From CAZJKE01 sp964546585 (GTDB lineage: Bacteria; Planctomycetota; Phycisphaerae; Phycisphaerales; SM1A02): a stretch of 64,000 nucleotides of DNA. Positions 59,128 through 64,000 of the stretch are shown in pieces (within the stretch, counting starts at the first letter, position 1; each line of letters starts with the position of its first letter). A program made the position numbers and the translations under genes. The stretch covers positions 1-64,000 of the forward strand of contig CAZJKE010000005.1 of NCBI GenBank assembly GCA_964546585.1. Reading direction: 5' to 3'. The notes under the pieces are model-generated. The model did no database searches. It saw nothing but the letters and a program-made list of their open reading frames with translations, and was not told the DNA's origin.

Positions 59128-59658
59128 ATGAAGTCAATTGCAATTATCTCAACCGGTGGAACTATCGAGAAGACATACGACGAACTCGACGGCATTCTCG
59201 AGAACGGCTTGAGCGTGCTGGACACCATGCTCGCATCGCTTGTCTTTGACGGCGTGAATCTTCACCGAGTCTCGCTTATGAACAAAGACAGCAGGGAGAT
59301 GGAATACGCTGACCATGACCGCATCGCGGACGAGGCGGCAGGTTCCGCGGCTGCTCATGACGGCGTAGTCATCGTCCACGGCACCGATCGGCTGGAACAC
59401 ACAGGCGAGCGAATTGTGTCGAGACATCCAAATCTCCAGTCGCCTTGTGTGCTCACCGGCGCAATGCGGCCGTGGATCATGCGCAACACGGATGCACTTC
59501 AGAATCTGGTCGAGGCGATTCTCGCAGCCCAACTCCTCTCGCCGGGCGTGTATGTGTCCATGCATAGTCAGGTATTGGCATTTCCAGGTGTCACCAAGGA
59601 CGCGGCGAACAAACGGTTTCAGCGGCGTGAAGCGTCCCTCATGGAAGGAACATCATGA
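59128..59658 (+). CDS. Short asparaginase-fold protein (N-terminal domain only)
   Basis: This 176-residue protein has the asparaginase N-terminal domain: STGGTIEKTYDELDG (first catalytic Thr at 9 or 12), VIVHGTDRLEHTG (the second Thr-Asp pair) and LTGAMRPWIMRNTDALQN. Full-length L-asparaginases have about 330 residues and a second domain that helps complete the active site; here it is absent. Short members are known in several bacteria, their activity being unclear. The stop overlaps the POT transporter start by 4 bases. Confidence 0.85.
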   Translation: MKSIAIISTGGTIEKTYDELDGILENGLSVLDTMLASLVFDGVNLHRVSLMNKDSREMEYADHDRIADEAAGSAAAHDGVVIVHGTDRLEHTGERIVSRHPNLQSPCVLTGAMRPWIMRNTDALQNLVEAILAAQLLSPGVYVSMHSQVLAFPGVTKDAANKRFQRREASLMEGTS

Positions 59659-61064
59659 CCACACCGAATGTGTACAAACAGGCTCACGAGCGAGGGGAGT
59701 ATCTCGAAGCTCCTGTGCCGTCGTCCAAGTGGCCAGGGGGCATTCCCTACATCATCGGGAACGAAGCGGCGGAGCGATTTTCGTTCTACGGAATGAAGTC
59801 CATCCTCGTGGTGTTCATGACCACATACCTGCTCTCGTCCTCCGGCGAGTCGGATGTCATGTCCGAAGTCGACGCCAAAGTCTGGTTCCATCTCTTCACG
59901 ACAGCTGTGTATCTGACGCCGATCTTTGGCGCGCTCTTGTCCGACATCTTTCTTGGCAAATACAAGACCATCATTCTGCTGTCCATCGTCTATTGCCTCG
60001 GACACTTCACGCTTGCACTTGACGAAACACGATGGGGGCTGGCGATCGGCTTGTCTCTGATCGCTGTAGGCGCGGGCGGCATCAAGCCGTGTGTCTCTGC
60101 TCATGTGGGGGATCAATTCGGAAGGACGAATCAAAGCCTGCTGGAACGGGCATTCAGTTGGTTCTACTTTGCGATCAATCTCGGTGCTGCGATCTCCACA
60201 CTGCTGACACCGATTCTCCTGAAGAAGTACGGCGGCTGGCTTGCCTTCGGTGTCCCCGGCGCTCTCATGACGCTGGCAACGATCATCTTCTGGATGGGGC
60301 GGTGGAAATTCGTACATGTTCCCGCCGGCGGAAAGCGGTGGGTGAAGGAAACGTTCAGCAGAGAGGGCATTTCAGCGCTGCTGAAGTTGTGGATCATCTT
60401 CGCGTTTGTTGCGATGTTCTGGGCACTCTTCGATCAGACCGGATCAGCCTGGGTGTTGCAAGCGGAACACATGAATCGCGTCGTCTTCGGTATCGAGATT
60501 CTTCCGTCCCAGGTGCAGGCGGCCAATCCGATCCTGATTCTGACGATGATTCCGATCTTCTACTACCTGATCTACCCATTCATGGACAAGCACGTCTTCA
60601 AGATGACGCCGCTTCGCCGCATGGCGATTGGGTTCTTCATCTGCATTCCCGCATTCGCATTGCCGGCGATGATTCAGGCCAACATTGACGGAGGAGGCAC
60701 GCCGCATATCGGGTGGCAGGTCCTCTCCTATGTCATCATGACCGCGGCGGAAGTGCTCATCTCCATCACCTGCCTCGAGTTCGCATACACGCAGGCTCCT
60801 CGCACGATGAAGTCAATCATCATGGGCTGCTATCTCGCGTCGGTTTCGCTGGGCAACGCCTTCACGACGGGCGTGAACATCTTCATCCAGAATGATGATG
60901 GCACGCTCAAACTGGACGGCGCGTCGTATTACTGGTTCTTTACAGGCCTGATCGCCCTGACTGCAGTTTTCTTTCTTTTCGTAATGGCGTTCTACAAGCC
61001 CCGTACCTATGTCCAGGAGGAACTCCTCGACCAGGAGTGGCCAGACTCACCGGTACGAGAGTGA
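59655..61064 (+). CDS. POT family oligopeptide/proton symporter
   Basis: This 469-residue membrane protein has about 14 transmembrane helices. The family signature ExxER-F-x-Y/F is in IIGNEAAERFSFYGMKS, the second signature in LGKYKTIILLSIVYCLGHFT and GAGGIKPCVSAHVGDQFG, and SWFYFAINLGAAISTLLTPI follows. Relatives take up di- and tripeptides with protons. The gene is coupled to the asparaginase-fold gene, suggesting peptide or amide nitrogen use. Confidence 0.94.
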   Translation: MTTPNVYKQAHERGEYLEAPVPSSKWPGGIPYIIGNEAAERFSFYGMKSILVVFMTTYLLSSSGESDVMSEVDAKVWFHLFTTAVYLTPIFGALLSDIFLGKYKTIILLSIVYCLGHFTLALDETRWGLAIGLSLIAVGAGGIKPCVSAHVGDQFGRTNQSLLERAFSWFYFAINLGAAISTLLTPILLKKYGGWLAFGVPGALMTLATIIFWMGRWKFVHVPAGGKRWVKETFSREGISALLKLWIIFAFVAMFWALFDQTGSAWVLQAEHMNRVVFGIEILPSQVQAANPILILTMIPIFYYLIYPFMDKHVFKMTPLRRMAIGFFICIPAFALPAMIQANIDGGGTPHIGWQVLSYVIMTAAEVLISITCLEFAYTQAPRTMKSIIMGCYLASVSLGNAFTTGVNIFIQNDDGTLKLDGASYYWFFTGLIALTAVFFLFVMAFYKPRTYVQEELLDQEWPDSPVRE

Positions 61065-61070
61065 CAGTGA

Positions 61071-62207
61071 CTAGTCATCGAGATTGACGGCACGAAGCTG
61101 CAGCCTGTTCCGATCGGGAACGAGCAACAGGTGCGTCCATCGCCGCGATGTTGTTGCGACCGGAATGGCGAACGTGCTTCGCAGCATGACGCCACGATCC
61201 CTTTCGGGATGTTGCCGCATCAGTCGGTTTTCTGATGCAGCAAGCCAAGTGCCATCGGAAACAGGTGCTGCGGCGATGCTCCCAGCGGCAAGGGCCACGA
61301 GTTCCTGCTCTTCGCCGGGTTGCCAGATCACCATTCGGTTCATTCTCGGATGTCGGAATGCCAGTTGAGGCCCGTGCCTCGGTGGCTGCAGATTCGTTGC
61401 GGCCATCTGGACTACAAGTTGACGCGATGCGCCGCTTTCAAGCACCACAATCCGATGGGCAGAGAGCAGGGGGTTCCGGGTTGAGAGATCAAGTTCCACA
61501 AGTTCCAGTTTGCCCTCTTCCAAGCGCCACGCGTGAAGTCTGCTCGGGCCGGAAAATGTCGGGAAGAGCCAGTCGCCGGTGCCGTCATCGATCGCCCGCA
61601 CGCCGCGGTTGGTCTTGGCAACCAGATGGAAGCGATCGGTCTGTTGGTCCCGCCGTGACCATGCGATTTCTCCCCGTGGACCCAGTGCTGGAAACGCATT
61701 GATCTTCGAATCTTCCGCAATCCATCGCACTTGTCCAGTGACCCAGTCCAAGTGGCCGATCCATCGACCATTCACTCCACGCGGTGCCTCAACCAGAACG
61801 CCGATCTCATCGGCACAACGACCAAGAATCAACCCCCGTTCCGCCGCCACAAGTGCTGCAAAGTCTCGCCCCTTCGCAGGATCAATGCTGTGCAACTCGA
61901 TGACTGTATTGGTCAAGAGCCCACCGTCATCTCCTGCCAGAACCGCCATGGTCGGTACATCTCCAAGTTGCACCGCGGCGTGAAGGCCATCGGGTGAAAA
62001 TGTCGGCAGTGTGAATCTATCCCATGGAAGACTGCCTGCAGGCCAGTCGATGTCATCCGAGATGGTTGTGCTCGCCCCGGGTGCTCGCTGTACTGTTTGT
62101 GAAAGGATCGCGATCGCGCTTGCCCGGTCGGCATCAGACACAGTATTGGCCGTTTGGATGGTGCTGCAGCCAGCGACGAGCAAGAGACATGGCACACAGA
62201 AGCGCAT
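61071..62207 (-). CDS. Hypothetical lipoprotein with propeller-like repeats
   Basis: This 378-residue protein starts at 62207 (MRFCVPCLLLVAGCSTIQTA) with a clear lipobox VAGC. The rest reads as repeated beta strands ending in W/D patterns (TLPTFSPDGLHAAVQLGD, DWLFPTFSGPSRLHAWRLEE, HGPQLAFRHPRMNRMVIWQ), compatible with a TolB/WD-like beta-propeller. No enzyme motif is visible. It begins 15 bases after the secretin stop codon, so it is probably co-transcribed with the secretin gene and may act at the envelope with it. Confidence 0.75.
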   Translation of the reverse strand: MRFCVPCLLLVAGCSTIQTANTVSDADRASAIAILSQTVQRAPGASTTISDDIDWPAGSLPWDRFTLPTFSPDGLHAAVQLGDVPTMAVLAGDDGGLLTNTVIELHSIDPAKGRDFAALVAAERGLILGRCADEIGVLVEAPRGVNGRWIGHLDWVTGQVRWIAEDSKINAFPALGPRGEIAWSRRDQQTDRFHLVAKTNRGVRAIDDGTGDWLFPTFSGPSRLHAWRLEEGKLELVELDLSTRNPLLSAHRIVVLESGASRQLVVQMAATNLQPPRHGPQLAFRHPRMNRMVIWQPGEEQELVALAAGSIAAAPVSDGTWLAASENRLMRQHPERDRGVMLRSTFAIPVATTSRRWTHLLLVPDRNRLQLRAVNLDD

Positions 62208-62222
62208 GGCCACCAACTCTAC

Positions 62223-64000
62223 CTATTCAGCCCCTGAAATGTAGTCGGCACCGGGATCGCGAAGGCGGCGATTCACGAAGTCATCGCCATCCTCGATGTT
62301 CTCGATCTGCTCTTCAACGGGGAGGGAGATCTCCTGCAGCCGCTGCAGGTAGCCGCTATTGTAGTTGTCGGAGTTGGACGAGGGGTTGTCAACAACAACT
62401 GGAGTGACGAACACGATCAATTCCTCGTGGATGATCGAGTCCTCGACCGAAGTGAACAGCGCGCCAAGCAGGGGAATGTCGCCGAGAAGCGGGACCTTCC
62501 GTTTGGTCTTGCCTTCCTGCTCCTTGAGCAATCCGCCGATCAGTATTGTCTGACCATTCTGGACAAGGATCTCGCTGCGGACCTGTCGTCGTGCGAAGAC
62601 TGGATTGTCACCGACACCGGTGTTTGTCTCAACCTCACTGATTTCGACATTGATGGTCATATCCACATCACCATGCGAAGTGATCCTGGGCCGTACATTC
62701 AGCATGACGCCGATGTCTCGGTACTCGAATCCGCCGGTGGTCACGCCTGAACTGACACTCGTGCTGGTCTGTACAGGGACCTGTTTACCGTTGAAGAAGA
62801 TTGCTTCCTTATTGTCCGCTGTGAATGCCCTCGGTTGTTGCACGATCCGAACATTGGTGAGTTGAGAGAGGGCGTCGAGGACGACGCCGATGTTGTTTGT
62901 CCCGTCACCAAGCGTAAAGGTGGCGCCGGGCGATTCAAAGAGACCGGAGAGGACATTGTCGATTGCGCCGGTGAGGTTTCCGGAGAGTCCAACAGAGTTT
63001 TCGCCGCCGGCAGCAACACCTGCCCCCCAGCGAAGGCCCAACTTGAGTTCGTCTGTCAGAGAGACTGCCGCGATTGTGGCGGAGATCATGACCTGGCGAG
63101 TGGGTCGATCAAAGCGTTCGATGGTGTCGACGACCGCCTCCATGAATGCGGGGGGGGCCAATACAGCCAGAGCGTTTTGGCGTGCGATCGGCACAATGCG
63201 AATCTTGGCAATGAGCGATGATTCGGGCGATTGTTCGTCATTGTTGGCCGCGCCACCCTGTTGCCATGGGAATCCCATCTGACCACCGCTCTCCGCCGTG
63301 GTGGCTCCGCCCGCCTCAATATCGGAGAATCCCTCGCCGCTCAACCCCGTGTCGGGTCTAGGAATGGGCTGTGATACACCCGCCGGCGCGAGCAGAGCGT
63401 TGAGTTCCTCGGAGAGCGTGATGGCGTTGGCGTGCTTCAGTTCGATGATTCTTGGCAAACCGACATCGGAGGGCTGATCGATGGCGTCGATGATGGAATC
63501 GAGGAAGTCAAAGTTCTCCTCGGTCTTCGCCAAGACCAGCAGCGCGTTGCGGTCCGGATAGGCCTCAAAGCGGTACACGCCGCTGACGGCCTCGCCGACA
63601 TCCGCTCGGCCCGATGGGCCCTGCCCGCCCGTACGGCCGCCCCGGGATGAGCCGGTCGCAGAACTTCCCGACCCAAGAATCTCCTGTAGGAGGTTGCGGA
63701 CGCGGAGGGGATCGCTGAAGCGAAGCGTATACAACTTGCTCGTGCCAACAGGCCGCGGCAGATCCCACTCCTCAACGATCAGTCGTGCCAGTTCCTCCAT
63801 GACATCCGGTTCGGCCTGCACAGTGACGGAGTTCTGCTGCACATTGACTGTCAAGCGAAGTTCTACATTCTCGCCACCGGTCGTGGAGGTCGCGCCGCCA
63901 GGTCTCTGCGTCCTGCCTCGCTGCGTGTTTCCACCGGTGGTTCGGCCCGATGTCGTGGACGACTCCTGAAACAGATCGTAGACATTGTCAGCGACTTCGT
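62223..64000 (-). CDS. Type II/IV secretin (GspD/PilQ family), 5' end outside window
   Basis: The frame is open through the window end, giving 592 residues of the C-terminal part. It contains N-domain repeats (TSKLYTLRFSDPLRVRNLLQ, YPDRNALLVLAKTEENFDFL, AFMEAVVDTIERFDRPTRQV), Ser/Gly/Thr-rich linkers (SSATGSSRGGRTGGQGPSG) and the secretin pore domain: VQTSTSVSSG, FEYRDIGVMLNVRPRI, ILVQNGQTILIGGLLKEQE and KVPLLGDIPLLGALFTS. The C-terminal tail past PVVVDN is an extra 60 residues. It forms the outer-membrane channel of type II secretion or pilus export. The pilin-like gene at 30.9 kb could be a client, but nothing in the window links them directly. Confidence 0.93.
   Translation of the reverse strand, partial: EVADNVYDLFQESSTTSGRTTGGNTQRGRTQRPGGATSTTGGENVELRLTVNVQQNSVTVQAEPDVMEELARLIVEEWDLPRPVGTSKLYTLRFSDPLRVRNLLQEILGSGSSATGSSRGGRTGGQGPSGRADVGEAVSGVYRFEAYPDRNALLVLAKTEENFDFLDSIIDAIDQPSDVGLPRIIELKHANAITLSEELNALLAPAGVSQPIPRPDTGLSGEGFSDIEAGGATTAESGGQMGFPWQQGGAANNDEQSPESSLIAKIRIVPIARQNALAVLAPPAFMEAVVDTIERFDRPTRQVMISATIAAVSLTDELKLGLRWGAGVAAGGENSVGLSGNLTGAIDNVLSGLFESPGATFTLGDGTNNIGVVLDALSQLTNVRIVQQPRAFTADNKEAIFFNGKQVPVQTSTSVSSGVTTGGFEYRDIGVMLNVRPRITSHGDVDMTINVEISEVETNTGVGDNPVFARRQVRSEILVQNGQTILIGGLLKEQEGKTKRKVPLLGDIPLLGALFTSVEDSIIHEELIVFVTPVVVDNPSSNSDNYNSGYLQRLQEISLPVEEQIENIEDGDDFVNRRLRDPGADYISGAE

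Overview
The window looks like a scaffold from a metagenome-assembled member of the Planctomycetota, most likely class Phycisphaerae. This is inferred from protein style: secreted proteins with dockerin-like repeats and cysteine-rich 'GACC-type' repeats, a pilin-like protein with an H-x-DG C-terminal signature, an excisionase-type HTH fused to a receiver domain, and a release-factor-like GGQ protein with a planctomycete-type tail. Three runs of exactly 100 N (23087-23186, 36973-37072, 47742-47841) are scaffold placeholders. Two of them interrupt genes, and in both the flanking frames show that the true gap is not 100 bases.

Layout. 1-12 kb, minus strand: the 3'-truncated gene of a secreted Cys-rich protein, then rplK-rplA-rplJ-rplL-rpoB-rpoC with hairpins after rpoC and between rplL and rpoB. 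12-18 kb: an FHA-GAF-HD-GYP protein (plus) converging on a coupled minus-strand operon of S41 protease, tsaD, GGQ factor and M20 amidohydrolase. 18-22 kb, plus: hflX, a nuclease-fold-like protein, M29 aminopeptidase and a stand-alone secretion-ATPase N-domain. 22-23.5 kb: tRNA-Phe, an omega-amidase-like nitrilase, a gap and tRNA-His. 23.5-31 kb, plus: pckA, HTH-receiver protein, then nadE-mutL-moaD-moeA with 4-14 base overlaps.

30.9-32.9 kb, minus: the most interesting locus. A cobalamin riboswitch (with a closing P1 helix, both conserved core blocks and a terminator-like expression platform) precedes a two-gene operon for a secreted dockerin-repeat protein and a pilin-like protein. Neither is a known B12 gene, so this may be a surface system for capturing or sparing cobalamin. 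33-37 kb: a secreted HEAT-repeat protein with a degenerate receiver-like segment, a REP-like element, tRNA-Thr, two paralogous glycine-zipper lipoproteins, a structured intergenic element, a shortened single-CBS protein and a gap-split thioredoxin-like gene.

37-49 kb: sucC without sucD, a DUF418 membrane protein, a Gfo/Idh/MocA-like protein, RNase P RNA with promoter and terminator, an M28/PDZ lipoprotein, the split glycine decarboxylase (gcvPA-gcvPB), an AsmA-like protein, and pgsA-pgpA (consecutive steps of phosphatidylglycerol synthesis, overlapping by 4 bases). 49-56 kb: nuoJKLMN, the membrane arm of complex I, without nuoA-I. 56-64 kb: a DUF255 protein with a DsbD-N-like C-terminus, a short asparaginase-fold protein coupled to a POT transporter, a propeller-like lipoprotein, and the C-terminal part of a type II/IV secretin that runs off the window. 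No CRISPR array, insertion sequence or prophage was seen.
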